This document shows positions 1-8,277 of a DNA stretch of 64,000 bases, in pieces (the stretch's first letter is position 1; the number at the start of each line of letters is the position of its first letter). This DNA is from Haloechinothrix halophila YIM 93223 (GTDB lineage: Bacteria; Actinomycetota; Actinomycetes; Mycobacteriales; Pseudonocardiaceae), in the NCBI RefSeq assembly GCF_000504245.1, contig NZ_KI632509.1, positions 1,549,723 through 1,613,722 of the forward strand, given 5' to 3'. Position numbers and translations under genes: made by a program. The notes under the pieces were generated by a model that was given only the letters and a program-made list of their open reading frames with translations, was not told where the DNA came from and did not search any database.

Positions 1-113
1 CCGACGAGCACCATGAACTCGCCGTCGGAGATCTCAAGGTCGAGCGCGTCGACCGCAGGCGTGTCCGACCCCGGGTACACCCGGCTGGCCTTCTCGAAAC
101 GTACAGAACTCAT
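1..113 (-). CDS. ABC transporter ATP-binding protein, MsiK/UgpC type (5' part only)
   Basis: Only the first 37 or so codons lie in the window; the gene continues beyond base 1. The readable start is MSSVRFEKASRVYPGSD followed by a stretch ending DGEFMVLVG, which is the typical N-terminus of the MsiK/MalK/UgpC family running into Walker A. These ATPases energise several sugar importers at once in actinomycetes. An AAGGGA ribosome-binding site lies about 10 nt before the ATG. The gene follows the two leftward GH31 genes but is separated from the nearer one by a 101-nt gap holding a strong hairpin, so it may be expressed partly independently. It could power the importer at 9492-12550, which lacks an ATPase, and the maltose importer at 53280-56409, which also lacks one. 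The family call is firm for such a short piece; the specific partner transporters are inferred. Confidence 0.8.
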   Translation of the reverse strand, partial: MSSVRFEKASRVYPGSDTPAVDALDLEISDGEFMVLV

Positions 114-174
114 AACACAGGTTCCCTTCACCGGCAGGTACGTGCCGGACGATCCGTAGTAAAGGTGATGGTGA

Positions 175-210
175 GCGGGTGCCGGTCGGGATGGCCCGAC
201 CGGCACCCGC
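175..210 (-). terminator. Strong intrinsic hairpin after the CBM20-GH31 gene
   Basis: Two 16-nt arms (175-190 and 195-210) are perfectly complementary with a 4-nt loop. The hairpin begins 5 nt past the stop codon of the leftward GH31 gene and is followed on the transcribed strand by a moderately T-rich stretch. It probably ends most transcripts before the ATPase gene at 113, or protects the 3' end of the GH31 message. Confidence 0.8.
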
Positions 211-214
211 CGCG

Positions 215-3121
215 TCAGAACGAACCGCTCGTGACGCCGCCATAACCGCTGGCGGGCGTCGTGAACGCGTTGTTCGAACCCGGCTGCCACTCGTCAGCCG
301 TGTCCGGGTAGTTGTCCTCCTGTCGCTTGATGCACTTCCACTCCACCGCCGTGCTCGGCGGTAGCTTGCTGATGGTGCCCGTCCAGGTCGGGTAGTTCGT
401 CGGCTCCAGCTTGACCGCGCTGGCGACCGACCACTCACCGAGTTGGGGGACATTGCCGACAGCATAGACGGACTGACCCGTCACCGTGTTGCCGTTGTCA
501 CACTGGAATTCCATCGACACTGGCTCCTGGCCGAGCGTGAACTCGAACGTCGTGCCGTTCGAAACGGACAGCGAGTCCGATTTCGCCACGATCAGGTTGC
601 CGCCCGCGTTGTACCAGCCGCTGGTCGCGGCATCGAACTCCGCTTTGTTGGCGTGCTGGGTCAGCGCGGTGCCGTTCAGCGTGACGGCTGACGCCTGGGT
701 GTCGGCGACCAGCTCGACGACGTTGGCCCTGCTGGCGGGCGCGCCGTCGTAGCTGCCGGACGCCGCCCCGACGGTCACGGTGGCGGTGGAGCCGGACAGC
801 TGCTGGCTGATCACCGTGCTGCGCTTCGCACCCGACTGGTAGCTCACCGTAGCGCCGTCGTCTTCCACCAGCGTGAAGTCCGACGCCGTCTCGTCGGCGT
901 AGACCCGCGTGATCAGCTCGTCGCGGGTGCTGCCGTCGGAGCGCTTGCCCATGACGTTCAACGTCTTGTCGTCGACGTGCATCTTCGGCACGATCGCGCC
1001 CGCCTTGGCGTAGGCGGGCAACTGGAACTCGCCGTTGCGCCACAGCGGAACGTCGGTCAGCCACTCGCCGGTACTGACGTGCTTCGTGTTGGTGTGATAG
1101 TCGAACCACGTGCCTGCTGGCAGGTACATATCGCGCTTGCGCTCACCGGCACCGGCCACTATCCCGACAAGCAGGTCGGATCCGACCATTTTCTGGTGGC
1201 CCATTTCCCGGACGTTCGGATCGTCCTGGAAGTGATACACCAGCGGCGGGACAAGCGGCTCACCCTCGGTGTGCGCACGATGCGCCAGCGAGTAGTAGTA
1301 CGGCGTCAGCTCGTAGCGTTGCCGCAGGTTCTCCCGGTTGCTCGCCGCATCGCCAATCCGGTTGGGCTTGGTCTCGTGGCACTCGCACAGATCCTCGGTG
1401 TGCGGGCGCACCGGAACGTCGAACCACGCCGAGTTCGCGAACCACTGGGTGTAGAGCTCGTCCAGATCGGTGTCCAGCATCTCCCTGCGGAACCCGCCGA
1501 TGTCCGAACCGTAATAGTCCACACCGGACATCGACATGTGCATCTGGACGTTCTGTTGCGCCGCGAGCGCGGTCAGCTTCGATCCGATGTCGCCGGACCA
1601 CATCGCGGCACCGGTGCGTTGGATGCCCGCTGCACCGGAACGGGTGAGCAGGAACGGCCGAGCCGTCTCGCCGTTCGCCGCATACTGGTCGGCGATACCT
1701 TCGGCCCACTTCAGGTTGTAGACGTTGTGGTAGTCGGCGTGTGCGTGCTTGCCAGGTAACACACCCGCCGTCCAATCCGCACTGTCGTACATCTCCGGCT
1801 CGCCAAGATCGAGCCAGTGACCGAGCACGCCCTCGTCCAGCAGGTGCTGGCGTTGGTTGTTGTGCCAGCGTGCGCTCGCGGCGTCCTGGGTCCAGTCGAT
1901 CATGCCGCCCCGGCCCCACCAGTCGTTCTCGGTGAGATACACCGGGTCGCAGGTCGAGCAGCCCGCTCGCACCAGATAGCCGTTGGACGCCATGTCGCTG
2001 TGCTCGGGCAGGTTCTTCCCGACGTAGGACTCCTCGATCGGGATCACGCCCACCCCGTCGTCATTGGCCAACGACGCGATCTTGGCCGCGGGGCTGGGGA
2101 AGTTCGTCGTGTCCCAGTCCAGTGTGCCCATGCGGGTGTCGTCAGAACCCGCGGTTACGCCGCCGAACCAGGGGACGTCGAGCATCATGCCGTCGACAGG
2201 GAAGTTCGCCCCGCGCACGTCGGCGAGCGTGCTGTCGACCTCGGACCAGCTGTCGTAGCCGTACTCCGACATCCACAGCCCGAACGCCTTTTTCGGCGGC
2301 ACCGGCGGGTGCCCGGTCAGCTCGAGGTAGTCCGAGCGCAGATCCGGCAGGTCGGGACCGCTCATGACGTACCAGCGGATCTGGTCACCCCAGGTGTCCA
2401 TGGTCCATGGATCACCCGTGAGGTCCCATTCCTGCTTGTAGATCTGGTCGACGAACAGCCCGTACCCGGTGGTGCCAGCGCCGACGGCGAACAGCACCGG
2501 GATCTGCGCGTTGCCGACCGGGCCGTTGTCGTCGTCGTAGACCATGGCGTTGCCGAAGTTGTCCCCCGGCGTGCGGGTGCGGCCCACCCAGTCACCGTCT
2601 GAGCTGCCGCCCATGAAGAACTGCTCACCGAGCCCGTAGGCGTTCTCCATGCTCGACTTGGTGAACGACAGGCCCTTCCACCCCTGCGACAAGTTGCGCG
2701 GACACGACGTGTGCAGCAGCAAGTCCGTCGTGCGGGCGGTGTCGTACACCGTCGCGCACAACGTCGTCGTGTCCACCTCGACCCGCAGCTCCGGCGTGGT
2801 CAGGATGCCACCGTCCTGGGTGAGGCTGGACGGGCCGGGATAGTCCGTCTTGGCCACCTGGTCCGTCGTGAACAGCGGATCCGCTGTGCCTGGACCGCTG
2901 CCCGCGCCGGTCTCGAAGTGAACAAGGTCGTCGTCGAGGAACTCCACCACCAAGTAGTTGCCGTTCGCGGTGAAGTCCACCCGCTGCTGCGCGGCCTGCG
3001 CCGAGGGAGCGAACCCGGCGAGCCCGGTGAGCACCAGCGCCGGTGCGATGAGGAACGCGGTGAGTCGGGCCAATCTGCCGCGTCCTGGTGTGTGTCTCGG
3101 TCGTATGTACCGTCGTTTCAT
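215..3121 (-). CDS. Secreted GH31 enzyme with C-terminal CBM20, candidate 6-alpha-glucosyltransferase of cyclic tetrasaccharide synthesis
   Basis: A 968-residue protein with a signal peptide ending near AQA at residue 43. The GH31 catalytic barrel starts around residue 270 (FGLWMSEYGYDSW); the nucleophile is D438 in WLDLGEPEM and the acid/base is D511 in MWSGDIGS. Residues 868-968 form a CBM20 starch-binding domain (FQCDNGNTV, GNVPQLGEW, WTGTI, EWKCI), which points to starch or maltodextrin as substrate outside the cell. The start overlaps the stop of the preceding GH31 gene by 4 nt (ATGA), so the two are translationally coupled. In the known cycloalternan pathway a secreted 6-alpha-glucosyltransferase and a secreted 3-alpha-isomaltosyltransferase, both GH31, work together; this pairing is why I prefer that role. 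A secreted alpha-glucosidase or alpha-glucan transglucosidase is the main alternative. Confidence 0.65.
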   Translation of the reverse strand: MKRRYIRPRHTPGRGRLARLTAFLIAPALVLTGLAGFAPSAQAAQQRVDFTANGNYLVVEFLDDDLVHFETGAGSGPGTADPLFTTDQVAKTDYPGPSSLTQDGGILTTPELRVEVDTTTLCATVYDTARTTDLLLHTSCPRNLSQGWKGLSFTKSSMENAYGLGEQFFMGGSSDGDWVGRTRTPGDNFGNAMVYDDDNGPVGNAQIPVLFAVGAGTTGYGLFVDQIYKQEWDLTGDPWTMDTWGDQIRWYVMSGPDLPDLRSDYLELTGHPPVPPKKAFGLWMSEYGYDSWSEVDSTLADVRGANFPVDGMMLDVPWFGGVTAGSDDTRMGTLDWDTTNFPSPAAKIASLANDDGVGVIPIEESYVGKNLPEHSDMASNGYLVRAGCSTCDPVYLTENDWWGRGGMIDWTQDAASARWHNNQRQHLLDEGVLGHWLDLGEPEMYDSADWTAGVLPGKHAHADYHNVYNLKWAEGIADQYAANGETARPFLLTRSGAAGIQRTGAAMWSGDIGSKLTALAAQQNVQMHMSMSGVDYYGSDIGGFRREMLDTDLDELYTQWFANSAWFDVPVRPHTEDLCECHETKPNRIGDAASNRENLRQRYELTPYYYSLAHRAHTEGEPLVPPLVYHFQDDPNVREMGHQKMVGSDLLVGIVAGAGERKRDMYLPAGTWFDYHTNTKHVSTGEWLTDVPLWRNGEFQLPAYAKAGAIVPKMHVDDKTLNVMGKRSDGSTRDELITRVYADETASDFTLVEDDGATVSYQSGAKRSTVISQQLSGSTATVTVGAASGSYDGAPASRANVVELVADTQASAVTLNGTALTQHANKAEFDAATSGWYNAGGNLIVAKSDSLSVSNGTTFEFTLGQEPVSMEFQCDNGNTVTGQSVYAVGNVPQLGEWSVASAVKLEPTNYPTWTGTISKLPPSTAVEWKCIKRQEDNYPDTADEWQPGSNNAFTTPASGYGGVTSGSF

Positions 3122-6100
3122 GGCCGCCCCACGGTGAGGTTGTCGAGGTTGATCGCCCCGTAGTCGTCGCTGTCGAAGGACAGCCGGATGGAGTGCCTGC
3201 CAGCACTGAGCGAGGTGCTCAGCGTCGCGGTGCCCCAGGTGTCCCAGTCCGCCAGCGTTGGCAGTGACACCGTGCCCACCGCGGTTCCGTCGACGTAGAC
3301 GGTGCGGCGCGCTTCGGACAGCGCGTTGGCGTAGCGGAACCGCAGCTCGTGCGTGCCGCTGCCGTCGGCGTTGACGTCGAAGGCGACCGAGTCACCCGCC
3401 GCGTCGAACTGGTCGACGAAGCCGAGGCCGGTGTAGCCGGTGTGGTCGGTGTCGGTCGCGGTGCCGGTCTGGTCACCGAACTCGGCCTCGTAAGCCGCCT
3501 TGTCGACACCGTTCAGCACGACGGTGCGGCTCGCGATGTCCGAGGGCAGCTTCACCATGGTGAGCTGCTGTTCCGGGTCCCAGTACCAGCCCTGTGTCGC
3601 GGTGTTCAGGTCCGCCGCGCTGGCCACCTCGGTGAGCGTGACGCCGTCGTTGGTCACCGAGCTCGGCTTGCTCGATGCCACCTGGAGCGTGCTCGCCGTC
3701 GTCAACGCCGGAGCGTCCACAGTGACCGTATGGTTTGCCCAGTCCGCGGTGGACGTCACCGTGCGCGTCTGACCCGCCGAGTCCTCGAAGTAGTCGTAGC
3801 TGGAGGTGCCGGACGGGTAGATGCGGAACGCGAGGTTGGTGTAATCGGTGACGCTGTTGCTGATGTTGCCACCGAGCTGGTAGTTCGCGTTCAGGTTCAG
3901 CGGCACGATCGCGCCGGCGCGGGCGTACACCGGGATGCTGTCGGTGCCCGCGAAGTACGTCTTCGTGCCAGCGCCCTGTGCCCTGCCGCCGTTGAAGAAG
4001 TCATACCACTCGCCCCGCGGTAGGTAGACGTCCTTGCTGGTGTCGCCCTCGGTGGTGATCGGGGCGACCAGCAGCTGGCGGCCGAACATGTACTGCTGCT
4101 CCTTGGCGGCGGCCGTGGCGTCGCCGGGGTAGGCGATGCTCATGGCCTGCATCATCGGCAAGCCGGTCTCGGAGCTGTTCTTCGCTTCGGTGTAGAGGTA
4201 CGGAATCAGGTTCATCCTGATGTTGGCGAACTTGCGGAACGTCGGGATCACGCTGGTGTCGCCGGTGCGCGCCTGCACGTTCCACGGCGTCCGTGCCTCC
4301 GATGTGGCGGGGTCCGCCTTCTCCGAGTGGTACTGCATGATCGGCGAGAACGTCGCCTGCGCGGTCGAGCGCAGGTACAGCTCACTGGTCGGGAACGAGC
4401 CGGTGAACCCTGCCAGGTCCCATGCCCAGAACGGAACGCCGGACTGACCAGCGCTGATCCCGGCCCGCACGGCCTCCCGGAACGCTTCGAACGTCGATGC
4501 CTGGTCACCCGCCCAGAAGATCGAGTTCGTCTGCGCGCCGGTGGTGCCGGCCCGGCTGAAGATGGTGCCGTCGCCGCCGGTCTTGCTGCTCACGTAGTCG
4601 TCGTAGGCTCCGGTGTAATCGTTTGGGTAGCCGTTGTGCAGCTCATCGCCCTTGCGGCCGTCCGCTCCCGTGACATCGCGGCCGAACACGGCCTCGCTGC
4701 CGTCGGTCTTGAAGCCGTCGATCCCAACCTCGTCGAACAGGTAGGACCGTTTGCTCATCCACCAGTCGGTCGCGTTCTGGCTCGTGAAGTCCGGCACCGT
4801 GCTGTCACCGAACCACCGTCCACTTGGGATTCGGTAGTGGCCGCCGTTGCCGTCGCCGAGCACGTAGCCCTGCTGCATCGCGTAGTCACGGTCGTTGATG
4901 TGCTGCTGTGGAGCCGTCGACGGGTTGCTGTCGAAGTTCTCCTTCAGCACAGGGATCTGCCACAGCAATACCTTGATGTCCTGGTTGTGGGCGGCGTTGA
5001 CCATCGCTTTTGGATCACGCCACGCCGTGCCGTCCGGGAACGTCAGGTCGCTGTAGGACAGTGAGCCACTTCCCGATGTCGGCTCGTAATCCGCGCCGTG
5101 CCAGATGTAGAACGTGGCTTCGTCGCTCCACTGTTCCAGCACCATCGCGGAGTGCGGGATGTTGTAGTTGGTGACGTTGGCCAGTTCGGACTCGATTTCG
5201 TCCTGTGTGTTCCATTCGTTGGCCGACATCCACAACCCGAACGCCCACTTCGGCGGCAGCTTCGGCCTACCGGTCTCGGCGGTGTAGTCGTCCAGGATGT
5301 TCTTTCGGCTGCCGGTGTAGAAGTGGTAATCCACTGTGGAGTTCAGATCGCCACCGGTGTCCACCGTGAACCCGGCCATGTCGCTGAGGTGCGTGCCGAG
5401 GTTGAAGATGGAGTACCGGTCGCTCGGGATCGAGACGCCGTACCCGGCGGAGTTGGTGAAGAACGGCACCGACAAGTACGTCCGGTGCGTCGATCCCTGG
5501 TTCTGGTACTGGTTGTAGACGTAGTTGTGCACGTCCTGGCCGCGCTGGTTCAGGTAGTCGTAGCGCTCACCGAAACCCTCGAAGCGTTCGCCGGACGGCG
5601 TGTACCAATGGTCCTCGATCTTGGTGACGGTGCCGTTGCCGTCGCTGGCCCAGCCAACGTTGCGGAACGTGGCGGGATCGTACTGCCGCGCGATCAGGCT
5701 GCCATCGGATCTGTGCACCGCGGCCCGGTACGGCGATTTCTGGATGCGCAGTTCGATGTCCGATGTGGCGATGCGCAGCTCACTCGCGCCGTCGGTGACG
5801 GTGTACGGCGCTGATCCCGCGATGTCCAGACCGTTGCCATTGGGTGCTATCTGAGTGTGGAACCGGTCGGGTTCCGGGAACGCGTACCGGATCTTCGGCG
5901 TGAGTTCGCCCGCGCTGTCGCCGGTCGAGATGTCGACAGAGTTGCCATTGTCGACATAGCCAGTGACATCGGTGGTGCCGCTCCACGACGTCACCGAGAA
6001 GCTGAACGGGCCGCTGGACTGCTGGTTCGTACCATCCACATCGGCATGCACGGTGTAGCTGATCTGGTCGCCGCGTGCGAAACTGCCGAGGTTGAGCTTC

Positions 6101-6438
6101 CAGTAGCTGTTGTCGCCGCTGTTGTAGTCCCATGCCGCGCCGATGGGTGTTTGGTCGACGCCGTTCTTGGTCCAGGTCACCCACACCGACTGTCCATCTG
6201 AGACCGGCCAGGTCGTCGCGTTGATCTCGACGTTCTGGCCCGCCATGGGATCGCGTGGGGCGCGTTCGGTCGGCTGGGTGCCATAAAGCTCGTCGTAGCC
6301 GTATGGGTCGTGGTGCACTCCGTTCAGCTCACCGGCCATCGCGGACGGTATCGCTCCTAATTGGAGTACTAGCATCGCGAGTACTAAACCGAGGGTGGCG
6401 CTCACCCGTCGTCGCGATCGGAACTGACCTCTTCTCAT
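3118..6438 (-). CDS. Secreted GH31 enzyme with C-terminal CBM35, candidate 3-alpha-isomaltosyltransferase
   Basis: A 1106-residue exported protein. The N-terminus carries several arginines (SRRRVS) before a hydrophobic stretch ending AMA at residue 35, so Sec export is likely and Tat is possible. After an N-terminal beta region, the GH31 barrel starts near residue 397 (WAFGLWMSANEWNTQ). The nucleophile is D579 in GFKTDGSE and the acid/base is D645 in FWAGDQAS. Residues 982-1106 are a CBM35 domain (YEAEFGD at the start, DYGAINLDNLTV at the end). A GGGAGGAAG ribosome-binding site lies just upstream of the ATG, and the gene follows the ROK regulator by 38 nt. Size, CBM35 and coupling to the CBM20-GH31 gene match the isomaltosyltransferase of cycloalternan synthesis; its catalytic motifs are close to those of the intracellular GH31 at 13719, as expected if both recognise the same linkage pattern. 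Substrate is inferred. Confidence 0.65.
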   Translation of the reverse strand: MRRGQFRSRRRVSATLGLVLAMLVLQLGAIPSAMAGELNGVHHDPYGYDELYGTQPTERAPRDPMAGQNVEINATTWPVSDGQSVWVTWTKNGVDQTPIGAAWDYNSGDNSYWKLNLGSFARGDQISYTVHADVDGTNQQSSGPFSFSVTSWSGTTDVTGYVDNGNSVDISTGDSAGELTPKIRYAFPEPDRFHTQIAPNGNGLDIAGSAPYTVTDGASELRIATSDIELRIQKSPYRAAVHRSDGSLIARQYDPATFRNVGWASDGNGTVTKIEDHWYTPSGERFEGFGERYDYLNQRGQDVHNYVYNQYQNQGSTHRTYLSVPFFTNSAGYGVSIPSDRYSIFNLGTHLSDMAGFTVDTGGDLNSTVDYHFYTGSRKNILDDYTAETGRPKLPPKWAFGLWMSANEWNTQDEIESELANVTNYNIPHSAMVLEQWSDEATFYIWHGADYEPTSGSGSLSYSDLTFPDGTAWRDPKAMVNAAHNQDIKVLLWQIPVLKENFDSNPSTAPQQHINDRDYAMQQGYVLGDGNGGHYRIPSGRWFGDSTVPDFTSQNATDWWMSKRSYLFDEVGIDGFKTDGSEAVFGRDVTGADGRKGDELHNGYPNDYTGAYDDYVSSKTGGDGTIFSRAGTTGAQTNSIFWAGDQASTFEAFREAVRAGISAGQSGVPFWAWDLAGFTGSFPTSELYLRSTAQATFSPIMQYHSEKADPATSEARTPWNVQARTGDTSVIPTFRKFANIRMNLIPYLYTEAKNSSETGLPMMQAMSIAYPGDATAAAKEQQYMFGRQLLVAPITTEGDTSKDVYLPRGEWYDFFNGGRAQGAGTKTYFAGTDSIPVYARAGAIVPLNLNANYQLGGNISNSVTDYTNLAFRIYPSGTSSYDYFEDSAGQTRTVTSTADWANHTVTVDAPALTTASTLQVASSKPSSVTNDGVTLTEVASAADLNTATQGWYWDPEQQLTMVKLPSDIASRTVVLNGVDKAAYEAEFGDQTGTATDTDHTGYTGLGFVDQFDAAGDSVAFDVNADGSGTHELRFRYANALSEARRTVYVDGTAVGTVSLPTLADWDTWGTATLSTSLSAGRHSIRLSFDSDDYGAINLDNLTVGRP

Positions 6439-6476
6439 TACACTTCCTCCCGGTGGGGATCGGAAACTCGGGTGGA

Positions 6477-7694
6477 TCAGTCGGATTCGGCTGCCGGACG
6501 TGTCGTGAGGGAGGGGCGGCCCGCCTCGTTGGGCCGCAGCTTCGGCTGGAACAGCTCGCCGAGGAAGAGCCCGGCGGCGCCCTGTGCCCAGGTCTCGTCG
6601 TCGCAGGTGTCGACGACGACGTCGAGGTCCTGCTGCAAGCCGTCGAACACGGCGTCGCCGAGCCCGGTGTCGAAGCCGTCGCGGAACAGGTCGGCGGCGC
6701 GCGTGCCCTCGCCGGTGAGGATGACGAGCTTCGGGTTCAGCAGGTTGACCAGGTTGCCGACCGCCCTGCCGAGCGTGCGGCCGAGGTCGGTGAAGATCGC
6801 GCGCAGTGCCTCGTGGCCGCCGCGGGCGAGGTCGATCGCCTCGTCGATCGTGACGTCGGTGCCCAGGTGTTCGGCGGCTTTCGCACGGATCGCGGGTTCA
6901 CCGACCAGCGTCTCAAGGCAGCCGATGCCACCGCAGGCGCAGCGTGGCCCGTCGGCGGCGACCTTGGTGTGCCCGAACTCGCCCGCGCCGCCGGACGCGC
7001 CTCGGTACAGCCTGCCGTCGAGCACCATGCCGAGGCCGACACCACGGCCGATGCTGACCACGGCGAAGTCGGTGGCGTCCCGGCCAGTGCCGAACCACTG
7101 CTCACTCGCGACCAGCGTGTTGACGTCGTTGTCCACCACCACCGGCAGGCCCATGCGCTCGGTCAGCAGCCGGGGAAGGTCGACGTCATGCCAGCTCGCG
7201 TACGTCGCGTGCCGGACGACCCCCGCCGCGGGGTCGACCACGCCCGCTAGCCCGACGCCAGCGCCGAACACCGGACGAGAGCCTGCCTTGGGAAGCAGTT
7301 CGCGCACCGCCGTGACGACTGCCTCGGTGACGGCATCCACGCTGGTCTCGGCGATCGGCGTGACCGTGCGCTCGACGATGACCGAGTCCAGGTCGGTAAG
7401 CACCGCGACCGCGCGGGTCTCGGTGAGCTTGATGCCGACGACGTAGCCCGCGTCCGGGCGCACCGCCAGCAGTACGGGCTTGCGACCGCCCGCTGACCTG
7501 CCGGTTTCGCGTTCCTCGATGATCCCGCTGCCGAGTAGTCCTGCCACGATCTCGGACACCGTCGACAGGCTGAGCCCGGTATGCCGAGCGAGGTCGGTGC
7601 GGGATTGCAGCGGCGCGGCGCGCAGCTCACGGAACACCAGCGAAGCGTTGATCTCGCGGATCAACTCCTTGCTGCCCGTGCGCATCGGCTGCAT
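6477..7694 (-). CDS. ROK family transcriptional regulator (leftward operon)
   Basis: A 405-residue regulator with an N-terminal winged helix (LARHTGLSLSTVSEIVAGL, about residues 33-52) followed by a sugar-kinase-like ROK domain. The ROK signatures are visible: [33 protein letters not shown] and the zinc site CACGGIGCLE. The start at 7694 is supported by AAGGGAG 8 nt upstream; a second ATG four codons on is less well placed. It is the first gene of the leftward group with the two secreted GH31 genes, and is divergent to a second ROK gene at 8278. It most likely represses the secreted enzymes until a mono- or disaccharide inducer is present. ROK proteins of this length with a helix-turn-helix are regulators rather than kinases; the effector is unknown. 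Confidence 0.88.
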   Translation of the reverse strand: MQPMRTGSKELIREINASLVFRELRAAPLQSRTDLARHTGLSLSTVSEIVAGLLGSGIIEERETGRSAGGRKPVLLAVRPDAGYVVGIKLTETRAVAVLTDLDSVIVERTVTPIAETSVDAVTEAVVTAVRELLPKAGSRPVFGAGVGLAGVVDPAAGVVRHATYASWHDVDLPRLLTERMGLPVVVDNDVNTLVASEQWFGTGRDATDFAVVSIGRGVGLGMVLDGRLYRGASGGAGEFGHTKVAADGPRCACGGIGCLETLVGEPAIRAKAAEHLGTDVTIDEAIDLARGGHEALRAIFTDLGRTLGRAVGNLVNLLNPKLVILTGEGTRAADLFRDGFDTGLGDAVFDGLQQDLDVVVDTCDDETWAQGAAGLFLGELFQPKLRPNEAGRPSLTTRPAAESD

Positions 7695-7734
7695 CGCCGC
7701 TCCCTTACTAGGGTCACCGAAGAAAGTGCGTCGA

Positions 7735-7764
7735 ACCGTAACCCTGCCGTAAAACCCCGGTCAA
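7735..7764 (-). promoter_or_regulatory. Candidate promoter of the leftward ROK-GH31-GH31 operon
   Basis: On the minus strand TTGACC (7759-7764) is followed after 18 nt by TACGGT (7735-7740), about 40 nt upstream of the ROK start. This is a plausible vegetative promoter. No copy of the AT-rich dyad seen before the rightward ROK gene was found here. Confidence 0.45.
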
Positions 7765-7818
7765 CGCCTCGCCTGCTGGTTGCCCCATTCAGCCCAGCCC
7801 GCGTGCCGCCCGTGCGCC

Positions 7819-7965
7819 GTGTCCGACACTCCCGCACGCGTGTCCTGCGCTCCCGACGTTGTGTTTGGCACCCGGTGCGTCGTGTCCCCCATTCCCGACG
7901 CTGTGTCCCTCGCTCAGAACGTTGTGTTCTGCATCTGTGCACGCGTGTTCGTTGCTCCTGCATCG
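7819..7965. repeat. Left arm of the 21-nt phased repeat array (7 units)
   Basis: Units start at 7819, 7840, 7861, 7882, 7903, 7924 and 7945, exactly 21 nt apart. Each starts GTGT(C/T)(C/T) and most end in a C-G-A-C-G-T/C-like segment; the interior is variable. Unlike a simple tandem duplication, sequence identity between neighbours is low while spacing is strict. Confidence 0.8.
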
Positions 7966-7990
7966 GACGAGGCGAATGGTCGCGAGTGTC

Positions 7991-8190
7991 GAACACAACC
8001 TCTGAACGCGAGACACGACGTCGTCAGCGCGGGACACGACGTCGGGAACGAGCAACATGCCGTCGGGAACGAGGAACACAACGTCCTGAGCGCAGGACAC
8101 GGCGTCCTGAACGTCGGACACAACGTCCTGGGTGCAGGACACGGCGTCCTGAACGTCGGACACAACGTCCTGGGTGCAGGACACGGCGGG
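7991..8190. repeat. Right arm of the 21-nt phased repeat array, inverse orientation (9 to 10 units)
   Basis: Units start at 7991, 8012, 8033, 8054, 8075, 8096, 8117, 8138 and 8159, with a partial one at 8180. They start GACAC or AACAC, the complement of the GTGTC start of the left arm. A 42-nt double unit at 8096-8137 is repeated without change at 8138-8179. Together with the left arm it makes a roughly 370-bp imperfect inverted repeat. Confidence 0.85.
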
Positions 8191-8212
8191 GTAACTGTCT
8201 GGGCATCCGGTG

Positions 8213-8241
8213 TTGACACCGTGGTCGAGGTCACTTAGTTT
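8213..8241 (+). promoter_or_regulatory. Strong sigma-70-type promoter of the rightward operon
   Basis: TTGACA at 8213-8218 and TAGTTT at 8236-8241 are separated by 17 nt, a near-consensus vegetative promoter. It lies 36 nt upstream of the GTG start of the ROK gene at 8278, which has an AAAGGAG ribosome-binding site at 8264-8270. Confidence 0.75.
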
Positions 8242-8263
8242 ATCGCTAATTTTAGTAGCAAAC
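8238..8263. promoter_or_regulatory. Candidate ROK operator overlapping the -10 box
   Basis: A nested AT-rich dyad: GTTT at 8238 and AAAC at 8260 enclose CTAATTTTAG (8246-8255 region), which is itself an inverted repeat. It stands out in a GC-rich window, overlaps the -10 box, and resembles the AT-rich operators of XylR/NagC-type ROK repressors. Confidence 0.55.
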
Positions 8264-8277
8264 AAAGGAGTGGCCTG

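Larger units (their letters stand above)
7695..8277. other. Intergenic divergent region with two-arm 21-nt repeat array
   Basis: This 583-nt gap between the divergent ROK genes contains no credible gene. It holds the candidate leftward promoter, then a left arm of degenerate 21-nt repeats, a short centre (about 7966-7990), a right arm of the same repeat in inverse orientation, and finally the rightward promoter and operator. The repeats are open in several frames and produce spurious reading frames with repeated peptides such as SAGHDVV on one strand and its mirror on the other. Confidence 0.85.

Noticed and set aside
7819-8190. CRISPR-like array
   Set aside because: Pitch of 21 nt leaves no room for spacers, units are contiguous and degenerate, and no cas genes are near.
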